A stretch of DNA of 64,000 nt from Flavobacterium sp. CECT 9288 (GTDB lineage Bacteria; Bacteroidota; Bacteroidia; Flavobacteriales; Flavobacteriaceae): assembly GCF_918731615.1 (NCBI RefSeq), contig NZ_OU957226.1, forward strand, positions 1,488,001 through 1,552,000, read 5' to 3'. The notes below the pieces were generated by a model. It was not told where the DNA came from. It worked only from the letters and a program-made list of their open reading frames with translations, and searched no databases. The position numbers and the translations under genes are program-made. Positions 25,218 to 33,510 of the stretch are shown here, one piece after another (position 1 is the stretch's first letter; every line of letters begins with the position of its first letter).

Positions 25218-25403
25218 TTATAAGGATTGAAAAATAACAATAAGTTCCTCTCTAGTTTTTCCTAGTTTGTCTTGGTATTTTTTAAGCATTTCTTCTTTCT
25301 TAGATTCTGAAAATAATGACTTGTTGCTAGTCAAAGCAACAAATTTTTCTTTTAATTTCTCCTTCTGTTGTTCCCAGTTGCCCTCTAAATCATTTGAATT
25401 CAT
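25218..25403 (-). CDS. CsbD-family stress protein
   Basis: 61 residues from the ATG giving MNSNDLEGNWEQQKEKLKEKF. The pattern LEGNWEQQKEKLKEKF...LFSESKKEEMLKKYQDKLGKTREEL is the CsbD fold: a short hydrophilic helical protein induced by general stress in many bacteria. It is a monocistronic unit with its own terminator. Upstream, AACTTTG at 25441-25447 is a plausible -7 box. Confidence 0.85.
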   Translation of the reverse strand: MNSNDLEGNWEQQKEKLKEKFVALTSNKSLFSESKKEEMLKKYQDKLGKTREELIVIFQSL

Positions 25404-25585
25404 AATTTTGGTTATTAATAGTGAAATAATCTTCACCCTCCAAAGTTCCCAAAATACTAACTAATTAAATTATATAACTATGGCTATTTGTTGTGATTTT
25501 CACTGATTTGTATACTAACTTACCTTATTTATTCAAAATAGTTTTAGACTTCTAAAAATAGCTTGGATTCAATAAAACAAGAGAA

Positions 25586-26473
25586 TTATTTCTTAAGAGA
25601 ATCATTTTTTTGATCCATTTTCAGAGCTTTTTTCATTTCGGCTTCTTCAATTTCTTGTGCTTCCTCGAGTTTTTTATCTTCTTCTTTTTTCTTCTTGTTG
25701 AAAAAACCTCTCAATAAAAAATTATGTTTTGCTGCCTCAATTACTTCATTTAAGCCTTTTGTAGCTGTTTTAACATTGGTTAATGAAGAATCTATTGAAT
25801 TCCCCATTCGCTCGTTACTTATAAGTTTTGATAGAGCACCTTTACCATTGTTCATACTAGTAGTAAAAGTTTTAAACTCTGATGCGCTTGCTTCTAAACT
25901 GGTTACCATGTTGTCCACGGTATTCCCGAATTTTTTATCTGAAACCAGTTTAGATAATGCACCATCACCATTATTCATACTTGAACTAAATTGCGCTAGC
26001 TCAGCTGTTATCAGTCCGGCATTATCTACACTTTTCTTAACACTCACCATCAGGTCATCCATTTCAATGGCTTTTTTAGATCTAATATAATCCTGATCAT
26101 TAATCAATATAGTAGATTTTTTTCCTGAAGTTATAGTCAAGACTTTATCGCCCATTAAACCATCTGAATTAATGCTTGCCACGGCATCTTTCTTGATGTA
26201 TTTACGAACTTCATCTTTGATTACCATTTTAATAACAACCGAGGTATCATTGAGGAATTCAATATGTTCTACAGTACCAATATTTATACCTGATAATCTA
26301 ACGTTGTTGCCTACTGCAAGACCGTTTACTGAATTAAATTTTGAATACAACTCAATAGTTGATCCAAATAAGTTTTTTTGTTTGCCTACAAAATAGATGG
26401 TACCTACAAATAAAAATAGTCCAACTATTACAAACATTCCTAATTTCCATTGGTATCCTGACTCTTTAACCAT
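25586..26473 (-). CDS. mlaD: MlaD-type MCE protein, lipid-transport substrate-binding component
   Basis: 295 residues with one N-terminal membrane anchor (LGMFVIVGLFLFVGTIYFVG) and an MCE domain at about residues 38-118 (YSKFNSVNGLAVGNNVRLSGINIGTVEHIEF, then MGDKVLTITSG). A long helical tail with two DGALSKL/NGALSKL repeats follows, ending in a highly charged region. It would form the periplasmic hexameric ring of a phospholipid transporter together with the MlaF ATPase and MlaE permease encoded just upstream. MlaB and MlaC are absent, as is usual in Bacteroidota. Confidence 0.9.
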   Translation of the reverse strand: MVKESGYQWKLGMFVIVGLFLFVGTIYFVGKQKNLFGSTIELYSKFNSVNGLAVGNNVRLSGINIGTVEHIEFLNDTSVVIKMVIKDEVRKYIKKDAVASINSDGLMGDKVLTITSGKKSTILINDQDYIRSKKAIEMDDLMVSVKKSVDNAGLITAELAQFSSSMNNGDGALSKLVSDKKFGNTVDNMVTSLEASASEFKTFTTSMNNGKGALSKLISNERMGNSIDSSLTNVKTATKGLNEVIEAAKHNFLLRGFFNKKKKEEDKKLEEAQEIEEAEMKKALKMDQKNDSLKK

Positions 26474-26490
26474 GATTTTTAATTTTTAAT

Positions 26491-27246
26491 TTAAATAAAA
26501 AATGAACGAACCCATTCATCTTCACTTTTCTCTAGCTCATCATATGTTCCTTCAACATGTATTACACCTTCTTTTAAAATTACAATTCTATCAGATGTAA
26601 GTCTTGCACAGGGCATATCATGCGTTATAATTATTGATGATGTTTTGTTTTTTTGTCGGAGTTCTAAGATGAGTTCACTTATTTCTCTTGAGGTAATGGT
26701 ATCAAGTCCTGTTGTGGGTTCATCATACAAGATAATCTCTGGTTTAAGAATCAGCGTTCTTGCAAGCCCTATTCGTTTGCGCATTCCTCCAGATAATTCA
26801 GAGGGCATTTTGTCTATGGCTTCCTTCAATCCCACACTTTCGAGTACCTCTAAAACGTGTTTATTAATTTCATCACCTGATAATGTGGTATCATGCCTTC
26901 TCAATGTAAAAGAAAGATTTTCTCGAACACTCATAGAATCATATAAAGCAGCATTTTGAAAAAGAAATCCAATGCGTGTTCTAATTTTGTTTAACTCGTT
27001 AATTTCTAATGAATTGATTTCTTGGTTAAATACTGTTATAATGCCGCTGTCTATCTTAATTAGTCCAACGATACATTTAATAGTAATTGACTTTCCAGAA
27101 CCGGATTTACCTAGAACTACCAGGTTTTCTCCTTTGTTTAAGTTAAATGTTACTCCTTTTAAAACTTCATTTGTACCAAATGATTTGTGTAAGTCTTTAA
27201 TTTCAATTACTGGATTATTTTTTTGAAGAGTGTATTTTTTTTCCAT
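26491..27246 (-). CDS. mlaF: ABC transporter ATP-binding protein, MlaF family
   Basis: 251 residues. Walker A GKSGSGKS at 46-53, Q-loop FLFQNAALYDSMSV, signature ELSGGMRKRIGLAR near residue 143, Walker B ILYDEPTTGLD and switch IITHDMP are intact. The LFQNAALYDSMSVRENL segment is typical of MlaF/Mkl ATPases that energise MCE lipid transporters. It is one base downstream of mlaE and 17 bp upstream of mlaD in the same operon. Confidence 0.92.
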   Translation of the reverse strand: MEKKYTLQKNNPVIEIKDLHKSFGTNEVLKGVTFNLNKGENLVVLGKSGSGKSITIKCIVGLIKIDSGIITVFNQEINSLEINELNKIRTRIGFLFQNAALYDSMSVRENLSFTLRRHDTTLSGDEINKHVLEVLESVGLKEAIDKMPSELSGGMRKRIGLARTLILKPEIILYDEPTTGLDTITSREISELILELRQKNKTSSIIITHDMPCARLTSDRIVILKEGVIHVEGTYDELEKSEDEWVRSFFI

Positions 27247-27247
27247 A

Positions 27248-28039
27248 TTAAAAAAATAAATCAGTTACTTGTACCGCAATCATATCAATTATAAAAATGG
27301 TTAATGAGGCTGTAACTACAGCAGAATTTGCTGCTTTACCTACACTTTCAGTTCCATTTTCAGCATTATATCCTTTATAGCAACCAATCATTCCTATAAA
27401 ATATCCAAAGAAAAAAGTTTTTATAGTTGCGGGAAAAATATCTAAATAGGTTATAGATTCAATCACTTGTGATAAATAGCGGACTACATTTACATCGCCG
27501 TGAATATTAATCCCCATGTATCCCCCAACTATTCCAATTCCATCAGCATAAATTACCAGTAATGGAATCATTAATGTAGTGGCCATAATTCTTGTTACAA
27601 CTAAATACTTGAATGGATTGATAGCTGAAACTTCCATGGCATCAATTTGCTCTGTTACTTTCATTGAACCTAATTCAGCTCCAATTCCTGAGGCTATTTT
27701 ACCAGCACAAATTAAAGCAGTAATTACAGGAGCAATTTCCCTAATTAAAGACAGAGCCACCATGCTAGGCAACCAAGATTCGGCTCCAAATTCTGCTAAA
27801 GTTGGTCTCGATTGTAAGGTAAGAACCAACCCCATTATGAAACCAGTAATAGTTACTAATGGTAAAGATTTATATCCTATTAAGTAACATTGTTTGAGCA
27901 ACTCCTTGAATTCATATGGAGGCCTAATGGCTTCTTTAAAAAAACGAATAGCAAATTCTGTAGCACGGCCAACTTCAATAAAACTTTGATTGAGATAAGT
28001 TCCCAATCGTTCTTTTTGTATCGTTAATGTTTGGTTCAT
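27248..28039 (-). CDS. mlaE: MlaE-family permease of the MCE lipid transporter
   Basis: 263 residues with five to six membrane helices. It shows the MlaE core TGFIMGLVLTLQSRPTLAEFGAESWLPSMVALSLIREIAPVITALICAGKIASGIGAELGSMKVTEQIDAMEV and a C-terminal GKAANSAVVTASLTIFIIDMIAVQ. The QIDAMEVSAINP motif couples to the ATPase. It begins 54 bp after the DUF2383 gene, so the four genes may form one stress-controlled transcript. Confidence 0.92.
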   Translation of the reverse strand: MNQTLTIQKERLGTYLNQSFIEVGRATEFAIRFFKEAIRPPYEFKELLKQCYLIGYKSLPLVTITGFIMGLVLTLQSRPTLAEFGAESWLPSMVALSLIREIAPVITALICAGKIASGIGAELGSMKVTEQIDAMEVSAINPFKYLVVTRIMATTLMIPLLVIYADGIGIVGGYMGINIHGDVNVVRYLSQVIESITYLDIFPATIKTFFFGYFIGMIGCYKGYNAENGTESVGKAANSAVVTASLTIFIIDMIAVQVTDLFF

Positions 28040-28093
28040 TCCTCTATTTTTAAATTTAATCTGAATTATATTTTTAAAAAATACAATTACCTT

Positions 28094-28567
28094 TTAAAAA
28101 CTCATACTTGATTTTGCTATCATACTATCTCCCAAATCTTTAATTTTGTCATGTTGATTTGTTAGTAATATTTGTTGCTGTTGTAAAATTTTATTCAGCT
28201 TTTTTGGAATAAAATCAGTGTTGTTCGTCAATGAGTTTTTATATACTTTGAGTATTTCAAACTCAGAATATTCCAATCTGTTTAGAATTTCTTCTTTGTC
28301 TTTTATGAAAAAGTTTATTTTTAAATTTCCCCAAATTTTATCAATTAAAGTATGATTTCTAGCATTTTCTTTTGGGGCACCATTTATTTTACTCAGTTCA
28401 AATATCAAATCTTCATTAAACAAATTGCTTGTTTTTTCAAACTCATTGAATAATTGCACTAAGTCATTTTCATTAAATCCCTTTTTTGCATTTTGATACG
28501 CTATTACCCTATCTTTATGAGATGCTATTAAATTGTTTAATACATCAACTGATTTTTTAATATTCAT
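28094..28567 (-). CDS. PA2169-type four-helix-bundle protein (DUF2383)
   Basis: 157 residues, all-alpha and hydrophilic, with the start KSVDVLNNLIASHKDRVIAYQNA typical of DUF2383 ferritin-like four-helix bundles. Conserved metal-binding Glu/His residues of true ferritins are not clearly retained. The gene begins after the TGTAAC-N22-AATTTTG motif shared with dps and the beta-barrel gene and leads into mlaE-mlaF-mlaD. Confidence 0.78.
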   Translation of the reverse strand: MNIKKSVDVLNNLIASHKDRVIAYQNAKKGFNENDLVQLFNEFEKTSNLFNEDLIFELSKINGAPKENARNHTLIDKIWGNLKINFFIKDKEEILNRLEYSEFEILKVYKNSLTNNTDFIPKKLNKILQQQQILLTNQHDKIKDLGDSMIAKSSMSF

Positions 28568-28657
28568 ATCTTATGATTTTGATTGTGCTATTTATGTTTC
28601 AGGCTGGGCATTAGAGGGTGTTTAAAATACTACCACATTTCAATAAATTTCTCTTTG

Positions 28658-28692
28658 CAAAATTCATATAAATAACCATAAACCTTGTTACA
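28658..28692 (-). promoter_or_regulatory. Candidate stress promoter upstream of the DUF2383 gene
   Basis: On the minus strand TGTAAC (28687-28692), 22 bases, then AATTTTG (28658-28664), about 90 bp before the start codon. Geometry is identical to the motifs before dps and the beta-barrel gene. Confidence 0.5.
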
Positions 28693-28801
28693 CAACTTTA
28701 CAGAAAAGTTGCAATATTTACGGATAAGATATATTCTAAATGAGGGTAAAAAAAATGATACTTCAAGTTTACTTTGTGGGAGAATGTTTTATTTAATTTG
28801 T

Positions 28802-28829
28802 AAAAAAAAGGCTGTTGTTTCCAACAGCC
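28802..28829 (-). terminator. Intrinsic terminator of the 45-residue gene
   Basis: On the minus strand a perfect 8-bp stem (GGCTGTTG and complement) around a four-base loop runs into eight Ts. It ends a transcript coming from higher coordinates, supporting the small gene at 28898-29035. Confidence 0.85.
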
Positions 28830-28897
28830 CAAACCAAACAAAACTCAACCTATTTTTGATAATTTCACTTTATAAAAAAGGAATTTATAATTTCTAT

Positions 28898-29035
28898 TTA
28901 AGTAAATTTCACTTTACTCGTATTTATAGAAACTGTATTTCTTTGTGTATAATTGTATCTTTGAGAAGGGGCTGTTTTTCCCACTCTACAATTACTATTT
29001 GATGGTTTTAAAACCTCATTTTTTAAATTGATCAT
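28898..29035 (-). CDS. Possible 45-residue small protein
   Basis: ATG-initiated frame of 45 codons, MINLKNEVLKPSNSNCRVGK followed by a hydrophilic, Asn/Thr/Ser-rich stretch ending SKVKFT. It is followed 70 bp later by a strong terminator on the same strand and lies 17 bp after the dps stop codon, so it could be the second cistron of the dps transcript. No family was recognised. It may instead be untranslated 3' sequence or a small RNA. Confidence 0.4.
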   Translation of the reverse strand: MINLKNEVLKPSNSNCRVGKTAPSQRYNYTQRNTVSINTSKVKFT

Positions 29036-29052
29036 AACTTTTTTTTAATTTT

Positions 29053-29526
29053 TTATTCTAAGTATCTTCTTAACTTCCAAGCCATTGTTTCATGATCTTT
29101 CATTAATCCTGTAAGAAAATCAGCGGTTCCAGCATCATTATTTTTGCTGTCGCAGGTATCAATATCTTCTCTTAATTGTACAATTAACGTATCATGATCA
29201 TTTACAAGTTCTTGTAGCATTTCTTTTTGAACTGGGTATACATTAGGAGATTCTTTTATAACAGATAATTTACTAAACTCGCTCATAGTCCCAATTGTTT
29301 TCCCGCCTAATTTGCTTATTCGTTCGGCAGTTTCATCAATAGCTACTTCAAGCTCTGTGTATTGAGCTTCAAATAATTGATGCAATTCCATAAAACTTTG
29401 CCCAGATACGTTCCAATGAAATTTTCTAAGTTTTATATACAAAGTCATTTCATTTGCTAAAAGTGATGACAAAATTGTAATACTACTTTTTAAGTGCTCT
29501 TCCGTGATTCCAATATTTAGTTTCAT
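29053..29526 (-). CDS. dps: DNA-binding ferritin-like protein Dps
   Basis: 157 residues, standard Dps length. The inter-subunit ferroxidase site is intact: His in KFHWNVSGQSFMELHQLFEAQ, then Asp and Glu in AIDETAERISKLGG. The dodecamer stores iron using hydrogen peroxide and can protect DNA in stationary phase. Upstream lies TGTAAT-N22-ACCTTTG, the motif shared within this island. Confidence 0.95.
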   Translation of the reverse strand: MKLNIGITEEHLKSSITILSSLLANEMTLYIKLRKFHWNVSGQSFMELHQLFEAQYTELEVAIDETAERISKLGGKTIGTMSEFSKLSVIKESPNVYPVQKEMLQELVNDHDTLIVQLREDIDTCDSKNNDAGTADFLTGLMKDHETMAWKLRRYLE

Positions 29527-29604
29527 AATGAGTTTTTTTATAATTAATTATTGATTGTTATTAACCAGATTTTTTTTGTCCTGTAATCAAGAATTAAATT
29601 TTTA

Positions 29605-29639
29605 CAAAGGTGAATCTTGTACAGTAATTTTATATTACA
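29605..29639 (-). promoter_or_regulatory. Candidate stress promoter of dps
   Basis: On the minus strand TGTAAT (29634-29639), 22 bases and ACCTTTG (29605-29611), followed by TAA as in the beta-barrel promoter. The predicted leader is about 70 bp. Confidence 0.55.
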
Positions 29640-29750
29640 TTATTAATTGAAAAAGTTATATGATTAACATTTTCTATTTTCTTTTTTAATTGTTTCTTGG
29701 ACATTTTTTTACAAGAAAATTGAAAATAAAACCAATAGAGTAGGAACTGA

Positions 29751-30086
29751 TTATGGAGTATTAGATTCGTTTTCATATAAAGAAGAATAGTTTAATGCGA
29801 TATTTTTTTCTCCAATTGAATCAAAGAAATCTTCAAGTCGCTGAATGTGTTCTTTTGTAAACTGTAAATGGGTTGTAAGTGCATCCGAAATTTCCTTACT
29901 CGCTGCTTTCTGGATCAATATGGGAATCGATATTAAAAGTAATTTTTCAGAAAAGTATATGTCTTGTAATTCCTCAAGATAAATGTTTCTACAGGTTTGA
30001 TTTTTAGGTCCTACAAACTCTAAATCACTTTCATTTTGAAAATAATTTTTCAATAATTCAAACCTATTAATTTTTAATTTTCTCAT
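29751..30086 (-). CDS. Short YciE/DUF892-like protein, C-terminally truncated
   Basis: 111 residues. RNIYLEELQDIYFSEKLLLISIPILIQKAASKEI and LTTHLQFTKEHIQRLEDFFDSIGEK match the first two helices of the YciE/YciF (DUF892) ferritin-like family. The family is normally about 160 residues with two more helices that complete the metal site. Here the protein stops soon after helix 2 (NESNTP), and no continuation in another frame was seen. It may be a degenerate or half-length partner. Context within the stress island supports a stress role. Confidence 0.65.
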   Translation of the reverse strand: MRKLKINRFELLKNYFQNESDLEFVGPKNQTCRNIYLEELQDIYFSEKLLLISIPILIQKAASKEISDALTTHLQFTKEHIQRLEDFFDSIGEKNIALNYSSLYENESNTP

Positions 30087-30216
30087 TTAATGATCTTTTT
30101 GGAATTTATGAATAATTAAAAAAATACTATGTACTCATACTTTAAATACAAAACTTCTTGAAGATCTTTTAATTCAATAGAAATTCTAAAAATTAGAAGA
30201 ATCCAATTAATTCAAT

Positions 30217-30411
30217 TTAAGATTCGTCTTTAGTAGTACGAACTAAACTGATTCCTGAAATAAAAAATACAGCACCAAGAATACCATAAATGAGTAAAGG
30301 TTTAACAGATTCAAAATCAGAATTTGCCGATGAGAATAATATAGCTGTATAAATTAATCCACCTATTCCAAGGACAGTGAGTATTGTTCCAAAAATTCTT
30401 TTGATGTTCAT
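30217..30411 (-). CDS. Small two-helix membrane protein
   Basis: 64 residues with two transmembrane segments (ILTVLGIGGLIYTAILF and LLIYGILGAVFFISGISLV) joined by a short polar loop, ending RTTKDES. No family name can be given. The -7-like ATTTTTG at 30432-30438 with TACAAC 22 bases upstream is a weak version of the island's shared promoter motif. Confidence 0.75.
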   Translation of the reverse strand: MNIKRIFGTILTVLGIGGLIYTAILFSSANSDFESVKPLLIYGILGAVFFISGISLVRTTKDES

Positions 30412-30532
30412 TTTTTTATAATTTAGTTAAACAAAAATAGTTGTAAAGAACTCTGTAATTGTTGTACAATTTTTTATAATACTTATATCATTCACACAAA
30501 ATGATTTAAAGTCTTTTTTGCACTAACAAAAA

Positions 30533-30580
30533 CGCTTTAGCTTTCAATTTTAAAACTATTTAAAATTGAAAGCTAAAGCG
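30533..30580. terminator. 22-bp perfect hairpin terminator after the response-regulator operon
   Basis: The arms CGCTTTAGCTTTCAATTTTA plus AA and their exact complement enclose ACTA. On the minus strand it is followed by TTTTTG, so it ends the AraC/kinase/regulator operon. The stem is unusually long. Confidence 0.8.
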
Positions 30581-30608
30581 TAGCTGTAATATAATAGAAG
30601 AGAAAAAT

Positions 30609-31043
30609 CTACATTCTATCCATGTACCATTGCAGTTCTTTTTCTAATTTTTGATACTTAAAAATTGTAGAAATTATTTTTTCTAAGCGTAAAAAAGCGG
30701 TTTCACTTTTTACCACATAATCAAATGCCTTGTGATGCATACATTGCACGGCAACCTCTATCTTATCCTGAGATGAAAGCATTATGACAGGAATATTTGA
30801 GTTTAATTCTTTTATTTTATCTAACGTTTGCAAGCCATTCATAGCACCTATTACAATTCCATCTAATTGAAAATCAAGAATAACTAAATCAGGTGAATGA
30901 TTTAAATTTTCTATGCACTTTTCTCCAGTAGGGTAGGTTTCTACTACAAAATTTGTGTTCTGATTAAATTCAATTTCCAATGATTTTAAAAATAAAGCAT
31001 CATCATCTACTAGAAAAATCTTAATTTTATTTTCGTTTATCAC
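30609..31043 (-). CDS. Stand-alone response regulator receiver protein
   Basis: 144 residues, a single CheY-like domain with the acidic pocket at VDDDA (13-15), phospho-acceptor Asp57 in VILDFQLDG, the switch Ser in IMLSSQD and the Lys in YVVKSE. No output domain. It overlaps the hybrid kinase gene by four bases (ATGA), so it is almost certainly the phosphorelay partner of that kinase. Confidence 0.9.
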   Translation of the reverse strand: MINENKIKIFLVDDDALFLKSLEIEFNQNTNFVVETYPTGEKCIENLNHSPDLVILDFQLDGIVIGAMNGLQTLDKIKELNSNIPVIMLSSQDKIEVAVQCMHHKAFDYVVKSETAFLRLEKIISTIFKYQKLEKELQWYMDRM

Positions 31044-33508
31044 TTTTTTTTATTTTTTATAATGTTTAATTCTTCTTCTAATTCTCCACAAGCTTGCAAA
31101 CAAATTTCCTCTAATTGCAATACTAATCCATCAATTTCATTTAATTTTTCTTGTGAATTTGCAAACTCCTGAATTCTTTTGGCAATATCTTCAAAGTCAG
31201 TACTAATACCCATAATAGAGAATGAAGGAATCATTTTATGTGCTGCTGCAGCCAATAATTGCCAATTTTGTTCTGCAAAACTCTGTTTAATGGTATTTAT
31301 TAATGTTGGTGTTTGAGCAAGATATAAATCAATCATTTCCATCATAAGTTCTGGATTTGATTTTGTTTTTTGATTTAAATATACAAGGTCAATACATCTA
31401 ATCTTTTTTACAGTTGTATCTAAATTTTCGTTTAATTTAGCAGATAGTTTAGCAAGTTTAGGTTTTTTAAGAATCCCTACAATTTTGCTATACAAAAGCC
31501 TTTCATCAACAGGCTTAGCAAGATAATCATTCATTCCTACAGCCTTACATTTATCAAGATCCACAGTTGTTACATCTGCAGTTAAGGCAATAATAGGGAT
31601 TTGTGATTTCATTTTTTTTCGAATGAAATCCGTAGCTTCAAATCCATTCATTTCAGGCATCTGTAAATCCATCAAAACGATATCGTACTCTTTGTTTTTG
31701 AGCATTTCAATAGCAATCTTGCCATTATCGGCAATATCACGTTCAAAACCAAAATCATCCAAAACAGTTTTCATCAACAACTGGTTTAAGGTTATATCTT
31801 CAACTACTAGAACTTTGATATTTTTTATTTCAGAATCCAATTCGAGCAAATCATTCTCAAGAGCTGCATCTGCATTTGTTTTTTGAAAGCTTAATGAAAA
31901 ACTAAAACTAGATCCTTTTCTTACTTTGCTTTTTACTCTTATTTTGCCACCTTGCAATTCAACAAGTTGTTTTACAATTGCTAAACCTAATCCTGTACCA
32001 CCGTACATTCTAGAAGTACCACTTGATGCTTGATTAAAATTTTCAAAAATATGATTTAATTTATCTTGTGGAATTCCTATTCCGGTATCTGTAATAGCAA
32101 ATTCAATAACTACGCGATCATCATCCTCAAAAACCAGTTGTACACTAACTGTTATTTTACCTTTTTGTGTAAATTTTACTGCATTATTCACTAAGTTCAA
32201 AATAATTTGATGCAAACGAACAGGGTCACCCACTAAAACTTTTGGAATGTTTGGATCGTATGCTTTAATAAGTTTTAAGTTTTTTTCTTGAATTTTATTT
32301 TCAAATAAATGAAGCATGGATTCAAGTGAAGCATTCAATTTGAATGGTTTTTTCTCAAAAGTCATTTTTCCAGAATCTACCTTGGCAAGGTCCAAGATAT
32401 CATTAATCAAAACGATTAATGCATCGCCACTCATTTTTATAGCATTGATGTATTCTAATTGTTTTACCGTCAAATCTGTTTTTAAAACAACTTTTGTGAA
32501 TCCAATAATTGCATTCATTGGAGTCCTAATTTCGTGACTCATATTAGATAAGAATTGCTGTTTGGCTTTTACAGCATTTTTAGCAATTATGGCTGCACTT
32601 TCGGCATTTTTTTTAGCTTCTTCTGCAATTTCGGTTGCTAGTTCAGCAAATACTCGTGCTTCTATCAGGGCCGAAGCTATTTTTTTTTGTTCTGTTACAT
32701 CTCTCGCTACTATAACTACACCAGCCACTTCTCCTTGTGCATCTTTGTATACAGAACCGTTGCAAAGTACATCAGTTAATTTTCCATTTCTGTGTTTTAT
32801 AGTAAGTGGTAAATTAGAAACGCTTCCTTTATCAAAAACTTCTTTATGCACTTCACGAGCATTCTTTTTTTCGGTAAAATAATCAAAAAAATCAGATCCA
32901 GTTAGCTCTTCTCTTGACATACCAGTACTGTTTACCAAGGCCTGATTCATATCCGTAATCTTACCTTTGGTGTTCAAAGTAACTAGCGGATCTTGGCTGG
33001 CTTCAATTAAACTCAAAGTATATTGAGATGCTAGAATTGCAGAGTTATTAAGTTTTTCAAGTTCTTTATTAAGGTCTTGTTGTTTTTCTTTTTCTTTATG
33101 AGCTTCCTCTAATTCAATAGACCATTTTTGTTTTGAGGTTTCACGTACAACAAAAATAACACCAATTAATTTTCCTTCGTTATCTTTAAAAGGTGTTCCA
33201 TTACATAAGATGGGTATTAAATTACCAGCTTCACCTTTAATTTCTAATGCTTGATCGTATAGAGATCCTTTTTGGCAAACTATTGATATAAGATTTCGAA
33301 CTTGCTGAACGGGATGACAATAATCTTCAAAATTGGAATACAGTATATTTTCACGTTCTTTACCAATAATTAATGAAGTTGCTTTGTTGAAATCAATAAT
33401 TTCACCTTGTATGTTTACAATAAAAATAGGCTCTAGTATAGACTCTATTAAATTTCGGTTATACTGAACATCGTTATTTTCTTGGATTTCTCCATTTTTG
33501 TAATACAT
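31040..33508 (-). CDS. Soluble hybrid sensor histidine kinase, PAS-PAS-HisKA-HATPase-REC-HPt
   Basis: 822 residues with no membrane span, so sensing is cytosolic. Domains in order: PAS (about 15-125), short coiled coil, PAS (about 165-275), long helical linker, HisKA with FLSNMSHEIRTPMNAIIGF, HATPase with LVNNAVKFTQKG, DTGIGIPQDKL and GGTGLGLAIVKQL, receiver with IVLMDLQMPEMNG, and an HPt domain with AAAHKMIPSFSIMGI near the C terminus. It holds a whole phosphorelay apart from the final regulator, which the next gene supplies. The AraC regulator gene is two bases upstream. Confidence 0.95.
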   Translation of the reverse strand: MYYKNGEIQENNDVQYNRNLIESILEPIFIVNIQGEIIDFNKATSLIIGKERENILYSNFEDYCHPVQQVRNLISIVCQKGSLYDQALEIKGEAGNLIPILCNGTPFKDNEGKLIGVIFVVRETSKQKWSIELEEAHKEKEKQQDLNKELEKLNNSAILASQYTLSLIEASQDPLVTLNTKGKITDMNQALVNSTGMSREELTGSDFFDYFTEKKNAREVHKEVFDKGSVSNLPLTIKHRNGKLTDVLCNGSVYKDAQGEVAGVVIVARDVTEQKKIASALIEARVFAELATEIAEEAKKNAESAAIIAKNAVKAKQQFLSNMSHEIRTPMNAIIGFTKVVLKTDLTVKQLEYINAIKMSGDALIVLINDILDLAKVDSGKMTFEKKPFKLNASLESMLHLFENKIQEKNLKLIKAYDPNIPKVLVGDPVRLHQIILNLVNNAVKFTQKGKITVSVQLVFEDDDRVVIEFAITDTGIGIPQDKLNHIFENFNQASSGTSRMYGGTGLGLAIVKQLVELQGGKIRVKSKVRKGSSFSFSLSFQKTNADAALENDLLELDSEIKNIKVLVVEDITLNQLLMKTVLDDFGFERDIADNGKIAIEMLKNKEYDIVLMDLQMPEMNGFEATDFIRKKMKSQIPIIALTADVTTVDLDKCKAVGMNDYLAKPVDERLLYSKIVGILKKPKLAKLSAKLNENLDTTVKKIRCIDLVYLNQKTKSNPELMMEMIDLYLAQTPTLINTIKQSFAEQNWQLLAAAAHKMIPSFSIMGISTDFEDIAKRIQEFANSQEKLNEIDGLVLQLEEICLQACGELEEELNIIKNKKK

Positions 33509-33510
33509 AT

